This document shows, piece by piece, positions 1 to 6,509 of a stretch of 18,562 bases of DNA; within the stretch, counting starts at the first letter, position 1; each line of letters begins with the position of its first letter. A program made the position numbers and the translations under genes. The DNA is from DATJWY01 sp035500775 (GTDB lineage: Bacteria; Pseudomonadota; Alphaproteobacteria; Acetobacterales; Acetobacteraceae): assembly GCA_035500775.1 (NCBI GenBank), contig DATJWY010000019.1:1-18562 (forward strand), written 5' to 3'. The notes beneath the pieces are model-generated. The model saw only the letters and a program-made list of their open reading frames with translations, searched no databases and was not told the DNA's origin.

Positions 1-101
1 GCCACCGCCGCTCTCGAGGATCAACTACCCCGCCAATCGTACTGGTGGGCCATCCGGGAAACTCAGCTATGGCCGAAAACGATGAAACCACTCTCAATAA
101 T
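1..101. other. Window edge, no supported gene
   Basis: I see no gene that can be supported here. Open frames exist on both strands but they are short, start outside the window or run into the palindromic repeat that follows. On the minus strand this is the sequence downstream of the first glycosyltransferase gene and of the repeat at its end. Confidence 0.4.
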
Positions 102-151
102 GGGGGTCTGGGGCCTCAAGGCCCCAGCGGGTCCAGGGCGGAGCCCTGGCC
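102..151 (-). repeat. Double-hairpin intergenic repeat, copy A
   Basis: Read on the minus strand this holds a first hairpin with arms CCAGGGC/GCCCTGG around TCC, a linker of about 8 bases, a second hairpin with arms CTGGGGCC/GGCCCCAG around TTGA, and the tail AGACCCCC. Three further copies occur in the window (7548, 9559 and a longer variant at 9635). This copy overlaps the 3' end of the glycosyltransferase gene: it encodes residues 362-372, and the TTGA loop supplies the TGA stop. Its orientation follows transcription of that gene, so it may act as a terminator or 3' stabiliser; that role is inferred. Confidence 0.85.
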
Positions 152-1234
152 TTCCCACCCAGCCGCGACCGCGCCCAATTCCGCGAGTAGGCAGGACGCC
201 TTCCGTCGCCACGCCCCCACCGGATCTTCCGCGATGCAGGGCGCCGCCGGATGCCGCAGCAACTGGCGCACCCCCTCGGCGAGGCTTTCCGCCTCCGGCT
301 CGCACAGCACGGCGCAGGCCTGACCGCGCAACTGCTCCTCCAGTCCGCCGACCCGCGTCGCCACCACCCACCGCCCGGCCGCCGCCGCCGCCGCCGCGAC
401 TCCGCTCTGGCTCGCCTCCCGGTGCGACAGGATCACCGCATCCGACCAGGCGAGCAGAGGACCGACCTCCTCCTCCGGCACCCAGCGATTTTCCACCGTC
501 ACCCCGGGCAGGTTGCGCAGCGCCGCGAGCGCCGCGCTTTCCGGCCCGCTGCCGACGACCCGCACCTCGAGATCGGGTCGCGGCCCCAGAAGTTGTAACG
601 TTTCCACCAGGAGATCGAGCCCCTTGTAGGGCAGCAACCGGCCGAAGGAGAGCAGGCGCAGCTTCCCGCCATGGGCGAGCGGCGGCGACGGACGCGGCCC
701 ATAGACATGCGGCGGCAGGCTGGCGAGCAGCAGCGCCTTGTGGTCCGCCAGCCCCTGTTCTCGCAGCCGCCCGGCGACATGACCACTCAACGCCACCAGC
801 GCATCCGCCCGCCGTGCGAGCGCCCGTTGCAGCGCCATCTGGAACGGATAGCCGTCGCCGGGATGCGGGTCCGCGTCATGGATAATGACGGCATACGGCA
901 CCCCGGCCCGCCGCAGCGCCGCGCCCATCAGGAGATCGAGCGGCCCCGGCATGGCGCAGACCGCGATATCCGGCGCCAGGGCGCGGATCGCCCGGGTCAG
1001 AAGGGGCAGCATCAGCGGCGCGCTCAGCAACCGCGCGACATAGCTCGCGGCACCGGCATAGGTCGTGACCGGCAAGTCGCAATGCGGCGGATGGGACCCG
1101 GCGAGAATCTCGGCACCCCGCGCGAGCGAGAGCGCGACGCGCCCCCCCGGCACGGTGCGGAACCCTTCCGCGAGTTCGAGCGCCACCCGGGGACCCGCGC
1201 CAAACCGCCCCCACTGCCAGACCAGAACGTTCAT
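116..1234 (-). CDS. GT4-type glycosyltransferase
   Basis: A 372-residue GT-B fold glycosyltransferase expected to transfer a sugar from a nucleotide donor in the cytoplasm; donor and acceptor cannot be told from sequence. The N-terminal Rossmann half opens with MNVLVWQWGRFGAGPRVALELAEG. The donor-binding half begins near residue 192 with LRLLSFGRLLPYKGLDLLVETL, followed by VVGSGPES (227-233) and an EASQSG...VGGLEEQ region (273-301) where GT4 enzymes contact the nucleotide. The E-x7-E motif is not intact: the first Glu is at 273 in a Ser/Gly/Ala-rich loop. The ATG overlaps the stop of the upstream glycosyltransferase gene in an ATGA, so the two are translationally coupled. The last 11 residues come from a palindromic repeat, so the ancestral C-terminus may have been replaced. 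Likely role: capsule, LPS or exopolysaccharide assembly (inferred). Confidence 0.85.
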   Translation of the reverse strand: MNVLVWQWGRFGAGPRVALELAEGFRTVPGGRVALSLARGAEILAGSHPPHCDLPVTTYAGAASYVARLLSAPLMLPLLTRAIRALAPDIAVCAMPGPLDLLMGAALRRAGVPYAVIIHDADPHPGDGYPFQMALQRALARRADALVALSGHVAGRLREQGLADHKALLLASLPPHVYGPRPSPPLAHGGKLRLLSFGRLLPYKGLDLLVETLQLLGPRPDLEVRVVGSGPESAALAALRNLPGVTVENRWVPEEEVGPLLAWSDAVILSHREASQSGVAAAAAAAGRWVVATRVGGLEEQLRGQACAVLCEPEAESLAEGVRQLLRHPAAPCIAEDPVGAWRRKASCLLAELGAVAAGWEGQGSALDPLGP

Positions 1235-2454
1235 GCCACCGCGAGCCCGAGGCCACGCACCGCCTCGGCCAGCGGTCCGGGGCCCAGCCGGCGCATGGCG
1301 AGTTCCCGCCCGGCCGCGCCGATGCGCGCCCGTAGCGCGGCGTCATCCGCCAGACGGACGAGACTCGCCGCCGCCGCCCCGACATCCGCCTCCGCCCAGA
1401 CCGCGCCCGGCGCCTCGAACACGCCGCGCGGATCGCGCGCCGGCACCAGACGGTAGGAAACCGGCACGCCGCTCGACTCATCCAGGAACTCGCGCGTGCC
1501 CGACCAATCGGTCGCCACGACCGGCCGGCCGAGCAGCATCGCCTCGGCCGGAACCAGCCCGAAGCCCTCGCTCCGGTGCAGGGACAGCACGATGTCGCAC
1601 GCGGCGGTCAGGGCGTGACTATCCGGTCCAGGCAGGGTGCGGGTCTCCAGGCGAATGTTCGGCGCATCCCCGACGATCTCCCGGAGGCGGCGGAAATCAT
1701 CCGGGAAATGCACCGGATTACCAATCTTGAGCAACAGCAGCCGGTCCGTCCGCGTGCCGAAGGCCGCGCGGAAGGCCGCGATCGCGGCGAGCGGATTCTT
1801 GCGCTCGAAGCTGGAGGCGAGATTGAAGGAGACAAGGACGATCACCGCGTCCCGCGGCAGGCCGAAGGCGGCGCGATCAAGCGCGGACGGCTCCGGCGGG
1901 CTGATGGCGAGCGCATGCGGCACCACCCGCACCCGGCCGGGCAGCAGCGTCTCCATGGCGGCGGCGGTGAAGCGGGACGGCACCCAGACCTCATGCACGA
2001 ATGGCAGGCCGATGCGCCAGAGATCCGGCAGGGTCGGCAATTCCCAGGCCCAGTAGCCGATCACCCTCCTGCCCCGCAGCGCGCCGCGCGGCAGGCGCAG
2101 CAGCGCGGCCGGCAGCCAAGGGGAATTCACGTGCAGCACCAGCGCCGCCCCGGCAGGCAACGCCGCCGCGCCCGGGGCGGCCTGCTTGCCCGGCAGCGCC
2201 ATGCCGGCGGCGAGTGGAAAACCGCTGACGCCGATCGCCCGCAAGGCCCGCAGCATGACGCGCGCTCCCTCGCCCAGGCCGGATTCGCGATCGATCTCGC
2301 CGGCCACGATCACCCCCTCCCGCGCGGCGGGGGGCGGCCAATCGATCCGAGGCGCCATGAAGGCCGCGCCGCGCGCGGCCAGATGACGACGGACATTGGC
2401 GGGGAATGCCCGCCAAAGCCGGTGCAACGGGTGCAGTTCCAGGGAGGCAGGCAT
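1231..2454 (-). CDS. GT4-type glycosyltransferase
   Basis: A 407-residue cytoplasmic glycosyltransferase of the GT4/GT-B class. The hallmark is in the C-terminal half: SLHRSEGFGLVPAEAMLLGR (residues 291-310), with the E-x7-E pair at E296 and E304, followed by PVVATDWSGTREFL. The N-terminal half has GEIDRESGLGEGARVMLRAL (52-71), typical of GT4 proteins that start with a glycine-rich acceptor loop. I chose the ATG at 2454. An in-frame ATG 24 codons upstream (2526) would translate through a perfect palindrome at 2506-2522 and adds unconserved-looking, basic residues. The stop overlaps the start of the next glycosyltransferase gene by 4 bases, so the pair forms one operon. Substrate unknown; two adjacent GT4 enzymes suggest consecutive steps in one glycan (inference). 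Confidence 0.85.
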   Translation of the reverse strand: MPASLELHPLHRLWRAFPANVRRHLAARGAAFMAPRIDWPPPAAREGVIVAGEIDRESGLGEGARVMLRALRAIGVSGFPLAAGMALPGKQAAPGAAALPAGAALVLHVNSPWLPAALLRLPRGALRGRRVIGYWAWELPTLPDLWRIGLPFVHEVWVPSRFTAAAMETLLPGRVRVVPHALAISPPEPSALDRAAFGLPRDAVIVLVSFNLASSFERKNPLAAIAAFRAAFGTRTDRLLLLKIGNPVHFPDDFRRLREIVGDAPNIRLETRTLPGPDSHALTAACDIVLSLHRSEGFGLVPAEAMLLGRPVVATDWSGTREFLDESSGVPVSYRLVPARDPRGVFEAPGAVWAEADVGAAAASLVRLADDAALRARIGAAGRELAMRRLGPGPLAEAVRGLGLAVA

Positions 2455-2505
2455 CGGACCGACCCTGCCGGGCACGGCCGGCGCAAGCAAGAGGGAGGAA
2501 TGGTT

Positions 2506-2522
2506 CCGCCTGTAACAGGCGG
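2506..2522. promoter_or_regulatory. Perfect 7-bp inverted repeat in divergent region
   Basis: CCGCCTG, a TAA spacer, then CAGGCGG. It lies between the divergent glycosyltransferase operon (start 2454) and the argE-like gene (start 2611), 52 bases before the chosen glycosyltransferase start. This could be an operator for either unit or a small hairpin in the 5' leader of the glycosyltransferase mRNA. No function is known. Confidence 0.45.
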
Positions 2523-2576
2523 CCATGCGCGCAGAAATATTGAAATGGGACCCGGCGTTTCAGCCGGAACGTGCGT

Positions 2577-2604
2577 TTGCCCGCCGCGTCCGGCGGTATA
2601 GACT
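2577..2604 (+). promoter_or_regulatory. Possible sigma-70 promoter before argE-like gene
   Basis: TTGCCC (2577-2582), 16 bases, then TAGACT (2599-2604). Both boxes are imperfect. If used, transcription would begin at or next to the ATG at 2611, which has no clear Shine-Dalgarno sequence, so the message would be nearly leaderless. Tentative. Confidence 0.3.
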
Positions 2605-2610
2605 AAATGC

Positions 2611-3777
2611 ATGGAGCGCATGGCACGGCCCGACACGCCCGAGATCCTGCAACACCTGGTCTCCTTCGACACGACCAGCGCCCGGTCGAATCTCGAGATC
2701 ATCGGCTGGATTCGCAGCTGGCTGGACGCGCTGCGCATCCCGTGCCGGGTCAGCCACACGCCGGATGGCGGCAAGGCCAATCTGCACGCCATCATCGGCC
2801 CCATGGTGGGCGGCGGCATCGCCCTCGCCGGCCATCTCGACACGGTGCCGGTGACCGGCCAGGCCTGGTCGGGCGACCCGTTCCAGCTCCGCGCCGAGGG
2901 AGACCGCCTGATCGGCCGCGGCGCCGTCGATATGAAGGGGTTCGTCGCCGCCTGCCTCGCCTCGGCGCCGGATCTCGCCCGCGCCCCGCTTGTCCGGCCG
3001 CTGCACCTGTTCTTCACCTATGACGAGGAAGTCGGCTGCCACGGCGCGCGGGCGCTGATCGAAACCCTCGATGCCTGGGCACCGCGCCCGGCGCTCTGCG
3101 TGGTCGGCGAGCCCACCGGCATGCAGCCGGTAATCGCGCACAAGGGCCGGCTCGCCGCCCGGGTGCGGGTGCGCGGCACGCCGGGCCATTCCAGCCAGCC
3201 CGGACGCGGGGTGAACGCCATCCATTGCGCCGCCGAGGCGATTGCCTGGCTGGCGCGCGACGCCAGGCGCTTCGCCTGCGAGGGGCCGTTCGAGCCCGGT
3301 TACGACCCGCCGCACACCACCTTGCAGGTCGGCACGGTCACGGGTGGCGCCGCGCTCAACATGATCCCGGAACAGGCGGAATTCGCCCTGGAATGGCGCA
3401 CCATCGCCGCCGACGATTTCTTTCGCGAGCTGGACCGGCTGCGCGCCCATATCGCCGCGACCATCGAGCCGGAGATGCACCGCCTCGCCCCGGAGTCCGG
3501 CTTCGGCATCGAGGTCACCGACTGGATTCCCGGCCTCTCCCTGCCGGGCGACCACGCCCTCGCCACGCTGGTCCGGCAGCTCACCGGGGCCAACGATGTC
3601 GCCAAGGTCAGCTACGGCACCGAGGCCGGACTCTACCAGCAGGCGGGCATCCCGAGCATCGTCTGCGGCCCCGGCTTCATCGCGCAGGCCCACCAGCCGG
3701 ATGAATGGATCAGCCGCGCGCAGCTCGCCGTCTGCGACAGCTTCATCCGCCGCCTCGGCGGCTGGCTGGCCGCATGA
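2611..3777 (+). CDS. argE: Acetylornithine deacetylase-like M20 metallopeptidase
   Basis: A 388-residue cytoplasmic zinc amidohydrolase of the M20/ArgE family, expected to hydrolyse N-acetyl-L-ornithine (or a related N-acyl amino acid) to the free amino acid and acetate. Metal and catalytic residues are all visible: GHLDTVPV with H75 and catalytic D77; GRGAVDMKG with bridging D107; DEEVGCHGAR with general base E139 and ligand E140; GEPTG with E167; and AHQPDEW with the terminal ligand H361. The dimerisation domain begins near residue 180 with GTPGHSSQPGRGVNAI. Length is normal for ArgE. ATG 2611 is used; a second ATG at 2620 is possible and neither has a good ribosome site. The stop overlaps the next gene's start (ATGA), coupling it to an AstE/AspA-like deacylase. 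That pairing leaves open an N-acyl amino-acid catabolic role rather than arginine synthesis. Confidence 0.88.
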   Translation: MERMARPDTPEILQHLVSFDTTSARSNLEIIGWIRSWLDALRIPCRVSHTPDGGKANLHAIIGPMVGGGIALAGHLDTVPVTGQAWSGDPFQLRAEGDRLIGRGAVDMKGFVAACLASAPDLARAPLVRPLHLFFTYDEEVGCHGARALIETLDAWAPRPALCVVGEPTGMQPVIAHKGRLAARVRVRGTPGHSSQPGRGVNAIHCAAEAIAWLARDARRFACEGPFEPGYDPPHTTLQVGTVTGGAALNMIPEQAEFALEWRTIAADDFFRELDRLRAHIAATIEPEMHRLAPESGFGIEVTDWIPGLSLPGDHALATLVRQLTGANDVAKVSYGTEAGLYQQAGIPSIVCGPGFIAQAHQPDEWISRAQLAVCDSFIRRLGGWLAA

Positions 3778-4790
3778 GCGCCCCGGGCAACCTGCCGCCG
3801 GAGCGGCAGGCGGACTGGCTGGAGGAGCCCCTTCCGCCGCCGCCACTGCCGGAATTCCAGGTGCACCTCGCCGCCCCGGACCTCGGCCCCTGGGTCGCGG
3901 GCAATACCGGCATACGCGGATTCACCAGCCTCGCCTCCGGCACGGCCGGGCCACATATCGTCCTGATCGCCCTCACCCATGGCAACGAGATCGCCGGGGC
4001 GATCGCGCTCGACCGGCTGTTGCGCGCCGGTCTCCGCCCCGCGCGTGGCCGCCTCACCCTCGGCTTCGCCAATCTCGCGGCCTTCGCCCGTTTCGACCCG
4101 GAGGAACCAACCGCCTCGCGCTTCGTGGACGAGGATCTCAACCGGCTCTGGGACCCCTTCCTGCTCGACGGCCAGCGGCATTCCTGCGAACTCGACCGCG
4201 CGCGCGAGATGCGGCCGCTGATCGACCAGGCGGACGTGTTGCTCGACCTGCATTCGATGTTGTGGCCGTCCGAGCCGTTGCTGCTCAGCGGCCCGTCGGC
4301 GAAGGGGCTGGCGCTCGCGCGCGGGATCGGCCTGCCGCCGCTGATCGTCGCCGATCAGGGCCATATGAGCGGCCCGCGCCTGATCGATTACGGCCCGTTC
4401 GTCGATCCGGCGAGCCGGCAGGCCGCGGCCCTGGTCGAGGCCGGGCAGCACTGGCTGCCGGAAACGGTGGAGACGACGCTCGCCTGTATCGACCGCCTGC
4501 TTCGTTTCACCGGCCTCCGCGCGGAAACAGCGCCCCCGGCCCCATCCGCGGCCCTGCCGGAGCGGCCGCCCCGCTACGCGGAGGTGACGATGGCGGTCAC
4601 GGCGATGAGCAACGACTTCACCTTCGTCCATCCGGTGCGCGGCGGCGAGGTGATCCCGCGTCGCGATACCCTGATCGCGGTGGACGGCAAGACCGAGATC
4701 CGCACCCCGCACGACGATTGCCTGCTGGTGATGCCAAGCCTGCGCCCGTGCCGGGGCCATACGGCGGTGCGACTCGCGCGCTTTCTTTGA
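3774..4790 (+). CDS. Succinylglutamate desuccinylase/aspartoacylase family protein
   Basis: A 338-residue M14-type zinc deacylase related to AstE, aspartoacylase and DoeB, which cleave the acyl group from N-acyl amino acids. The zinc site is seen as THGNE (H69, E72) and DLHS (H160); DLNR (121-124) carries the substrate-binding Arg, and VEAGQH holds the likely catalytic Glu at 222. A C-terminal beta domain follows (about 268-338). The start at 3774 is chosen because ATG overlaps the TGA of the ArgE-like gene; the frame stays open 23 codons upstream inside argE. The exact acyl amino acid is not readable. Coupled synthesis with the M20 enzyme suggests that the two act on the same or sequential N-acylated substrates, possibly N-acetyl-diaminobutyrate- or succinyl-glutamate-like compounds (inference). 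No ectoine or Ast pathway genes are adjacent. Confidence 0.82.
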   Translation: MSAPGNLPPERQADWLEEPLPPPPLPEFQVHLAAPDLGPWVAGNTGIRGFTSLASGTAGPHIVLIALTHGNEIAGAIALDRLLRAGLRPARGRLTLGFANLAAFARFDPEEPTASRFVDEDLNRLWDPFLLDGQRHSCELDRAREMRPLIDQADVLLDLHSMLWPSEPLLLSGPSAKGLALARGIGLPPLIVADQGHMSGPRLIDYGPFVDPASRQAAALVEAGQHWLPETVETTLACIDRLLRFTGLRAETAPPAPSAALPERPPRYAEVTMAVTAMSNDFTFVHPVRGGEVIPRRDTLIAVDGKTEIRTPHDDCLLVMPSLRPCRGHTAVRLARFL

Positions 4791-4942
4791 GGGTCGCATC
4801 GACGGGACGCGCCGCCCGCCGAACCCGCTTGTCCGGCCGGGACGCGGGGGCGCCCTCTCATGCCACCAGGGACATGCGACGGGACCGAATGCCCCGCCGC
4901 CTGCCGATACTCCGGATGTTGTCCGAGGAAGAAAGCGAGTTC
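4791..4942. other. Short convergent intergenic region
   Basis: About 150 bases between the 3' ends of the AstE-like gene (+) and the ribbon-helix-helix gene (-). A weak GAGGG...CCCTC pairing spans 4789-4857, but there is no tight GC stem followed by a T run on either strand. I see no gene. Confidence 0.4.
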
Positions 4943-5212
4943 TCAGGCCCTCACGGTCTGTCCGTGACCGGCGAGGGCATGCCCTTCCTCGGTGGTGGCG
5001 GAACGGAAATACTCGAGAACATGAACGCGCACCGCGCTCGTCCTGCCGCCGGCGTGGCGCTTCTGTTCGATGCGCCGAACGAGTTCGCTCAAATCCACCT
5101 GTTCACGAATGCAAATTTCCCGCAGGGCGTCCCAGACTTCGGGCTCCAGACGCATGCTGGTGCGCCCGCCGTTGGCGGTGACGTTACGATTGATTAATCT
5201 GCTCTCACTCAC
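4943..5212 (-). CDS. Ribbon-helix-helix domain protein
   Basis: An 89-residue protein of the alphaproteobacterial RHH_4 type, a small dimeric DNA-binding fold. The ribbon strand is seen as NGGRTSMRLEPEVWDAL (about residues 15-31); helices follow at WDALREICIREQ and the DLSELVRRIEQKR segment, then a second short region RTSAVRVHVLEYFRSA. Start is GTG at 5212, with GGGAG 6 bases upstream on the minus strand. A well-spaced promoter lies just before it (5248-5276). The next gene upstream on the same strand is bolA, more than 230 bases away, so this is probably its own transcript. The target operator is unknown. Proteins of this type often sit alone in alphaproteobacterial genomes; autoregulation is possible but not shown. 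Confidence 0.8.
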   Translation of the reverse strand: MSESRLINRNVTANGGRTSMRLEPEVWDALREICIREQVDLSELVRRIEQKRHAGGRTSAVRVHVLEYFRSATTEEGHALAGHGQTVRA

Positions 5213-5450
5213 CGCACGCTCCCAGGCCTCACGGTATTGTTACGGGAAATGTAATTAACTCGGTTCGAATGTGCAACGCCACGTTCTCCCTGAGACGCCT
5301 CACCGGAGGCGAGTCTGGTCTGATAATAAGACGATATCGTTCGGTTAACAAAATCGCCGAAACCCCGGGTCAGGCCACCACCACGGCCGCGACTCGCAGG
5401 AGGATTCCGCCGGCATCCGCCGCCGCGATCCACGGAAAGCCCGCGCGCCG
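5213..5450. other. AT-richer intergenic region between bolA and RHH gene
   Basis: This stretch holds the promoter at 5248-5276 and a small hairpin at 5296-5311 (CGCCTC, ACCG loop, GAGGCG) lying between the end of bolA and that promoter. The hairpin has no T run after it on the minus strand. The part near 5320-5350 is notably AT-rich. I see no coding potential. Confidence 0.45.
5248..5276 (-). promoter_or_regulatory. Sigma-70-like promoter of ribbon-helix-helix gene
   Basis: On the minus strand: TTGCAC (-35, at 5271-5276), exactly 17 bases, then TACATT (-10, at 5248-5253). The surroundings are AT-rich for this genome. Transcription would start near 5241, giving a leader of about 28 bases before the GTG at 5212. 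Spacing and both boxes fit well. Confidence 0.6.
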
Positions 5451-5744
5451 TCAGCCTTTTCGGGCCGACGCCTCCTGCTCATCAGGGGTTCGCAAGGTCA
5501 AGGCCAGGGCATGCAGACCGGACTTGAATTCCGCGTCGAGGATCTCATGAACTGAGCGTGATCGCGCGACACGAGATTGCCCCTGAAACAGCGGCGAAAC
5601 GAGCAGGACGGCATAGTGCGTTTCGCCTTCGCCCCTGGCCCCGGCATGGCCGGCATGACGGGCGCTCTGATCCTCTATCTCCAGGAGGGTCGGCTGGAAC
5701 CGCCGCTCCAGCACCGCGCGCAACCGATCGAGACGTGTCTGCAT
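5451..5744 (-). CDS. bolA: BolA family protein
   Basis: A 97-residue BolA-fold protein. BolA proteins bind monothiol glutaredoxins through a shared [2Fe-2S] cluster and act in iron-sulfur and redox homeostasis or as transcription factors. Visible family marks are DQSARHAGHAGARG (25-38), THYAVLLVSPLFQGQSRVARSRSV (42-65) and FKSGLHALALTLRTPDE (73-89), which contains the near-invariant C-terminal His, H78. In most relatives the segment after SRV reads ARHR; here the His is Ser (ARSR), a mild departure. The reading frame stays open far upstream through the divergent J-domain gene, but the start is set by the ATG at 5744, which begins the conserved MQTRLDRLRAVLERRFQP helix and has a purine-rich GGCGGGAAA just before it. 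It is transcribed divergently from the J-domain gene, an arrangement common in alphaproteobacteria. Confidence 0.9.
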   Translation of the reverse strand: MQTRLDRLRAVLERRFQPTLLEIEDQSARHAGHAGARGEGETHYAVLLVSPLFQGQSRVARSRSVHEILDAEFKSGLHALALTLRTPDEQEASARKG

Positions 5745-5761
5745 GATTTCCCGCCTGCGTC

Positions 5762-5775
5762 CGCGGCATGCCGCG
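5762..5775. promoter_or_regulatory. 14-bp perfect palindrome between bolA and J-domain gene
   Basis: CGCGGCATGCCGCG is its own reverse complement and sits in the 77-base region between the divergent starts at 5744 and 5822. The position suits an operator controlling one or both genes. GC-rich palindromes arise easily in this genome, so this is tentative. Confidence 0.35.
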
Positions 5776-5785
5776 TCAGGACATC

Positions 5786-5815
5786 TTGCCCTCACGCCGC
5801 CACGACGCACATAAG
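5786..5815 (+). promoter_or_regulatory. Possible promoter of J-domain/cobST unit
   Basis: TTGCCC (5786-5791), 18 bases, then CATAAG (5810-5815). Transcription would begin at about the ATG at 5822, which lacks a Shine-Dalgarno sequence. The same CATAAG -10 box appears in the better rpmB promoter at 11188-11193. Confidence 0.35.
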
Positions 5816-5821
5816 TCCGCG

Positions 5822-6400
5822 ATGACCCGACGCACAAGCCGAGCCCGGGCCTACGCGCCGGATCCGGACGCGCCGGGCCACCCCTGCGACGCCCCAGGAT
5901 GCGGGCTCGCGGGCGATTACCGCGCTCCCAAATCCCGCGATGCCCTGCGCGACTACTGGTGGTTCTGCCTCGGCCATGTCCGCGAGTACAACGCGGCCTG
6001 GGATTTCTATCGCGGCATGACCCCCGGCCAGATCGAGAGCCATCTGCGGTCCGATACCGCCTGGCAGCGGCCGACCTGGCCGCTCGGCCGCCTCGGCGCC
6101 GGCGCCATGGCGGAGGAGCTGCTGCACGACCCGCTGCAGGTGCTGAGCGGCCGCCCGACCCGGCGCCCGCCGGTCGAGGCCACCCCGCCAGAATTGCGCC
6201 AGCCCTTGTCCACCCTCGGTCTTGAATGGCCGGTCTCGCTTGACGACGTGAAGGCGCGGTACAAGGAACTGGCCAAGCGGCACCACCCCGACGCAAACGG
6301 CGGCGATCGGGCGGCGGAAGAACGGCTCAAGATTATCAACCTGGCCTATGCCGCGTTGCGGTCGCACTTCCTGACCGAACCCGGGCTGGCACCCGCCTGA
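5822..6400 (+). CDS. J-domain (DnaJ-like) protein with N-terminal Cys motif
   Basis: A 192-residue protein with a C-terminal J domain. ARYKELAKRHHPDANGGD carries the HPD triad at 155-157, and the following helix ERLKIINLAYAALRSHF completes the domain. The HPD loop stimulates the ATPase of Hsp70 (DnaK), so this is a co-chaperone of the type found next to bolA and cobS in alphaproteobacteria. There is no G/F region or CxxCxGxG zinc domain as in DnaJ. The N-terminal half has a conserved-looking block HPCDAPGCGLAGDYRAP...WWFCLGHVREYN, whose C22, C27, C49 and H52 could bind zinc. ATG 5822 is preferred over the in-frame ATG at 5768, because family members begin with the MTRRTSRARAYAPDP-like stretch. 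The cobS start follows 110 bases downstream; possible co-transcription. Confidence 0.88.
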   Translation: MTRRTSRARAYAPDPDAPGHPCDAPGCGLAGDYRAPKSRDALRDYWWFCLGHVREYNAAWDFYRGMTPGQIESHLRSDTAWQRPTWPLGRLGAGAMAEELLHDPLQVLSGRPTRRPPVEATPPELRQPLSTLGLEWPVSLDDVKARYKELAKRHHPDANGGDRAAEERLKIINLAYAALRSHFLTEPGLAPA

Positions 6401-6509
6401 ACGGAATGGCCGCCGGCCCCCTGAACCATGTCCGGCAGGGTTGGCTGGCTTTGCCGCCGCTTGCCGCCGGCGTTACTCTCTTGCTGGACCGCAGAGGATT
6501 TGTCGTCTG
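6401..6509. other. Leader region before cobS
   Basis: A 109-base gap between the J-domain gene and cobS. It contains a Shine-Dalgarno-like AGAGGA at 6493-6498, about 11 bases before the cobS ATG. No convincing promoter or B12 riboswitch (no B12-box-like element) was seen. Confidence 0.4.

Noticed and set aside
82..885. 267-codon plus-strand frame at the left end
   Set aside because: Proline- and arginine-rich shadow of the glycosyltransferase gene; it also runs through the palindromic repeat.
2455..2526. Upstream start for the second glycosyltransferase (ATG 2526)
   Set aside because: The extra 24 codons translate a perfect palindrome and give unlikely sequence. The ATG at 2454 fits the family start better.
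2560..3846. 428-codon minus-strand frame opposite argE, and similar frames at 3633-4799 and 6336-7574
   Set aside because: All lie antisense to genes with intact catalytic motifs and have shadow-like composition. Long antisense frames are common at this GC content.
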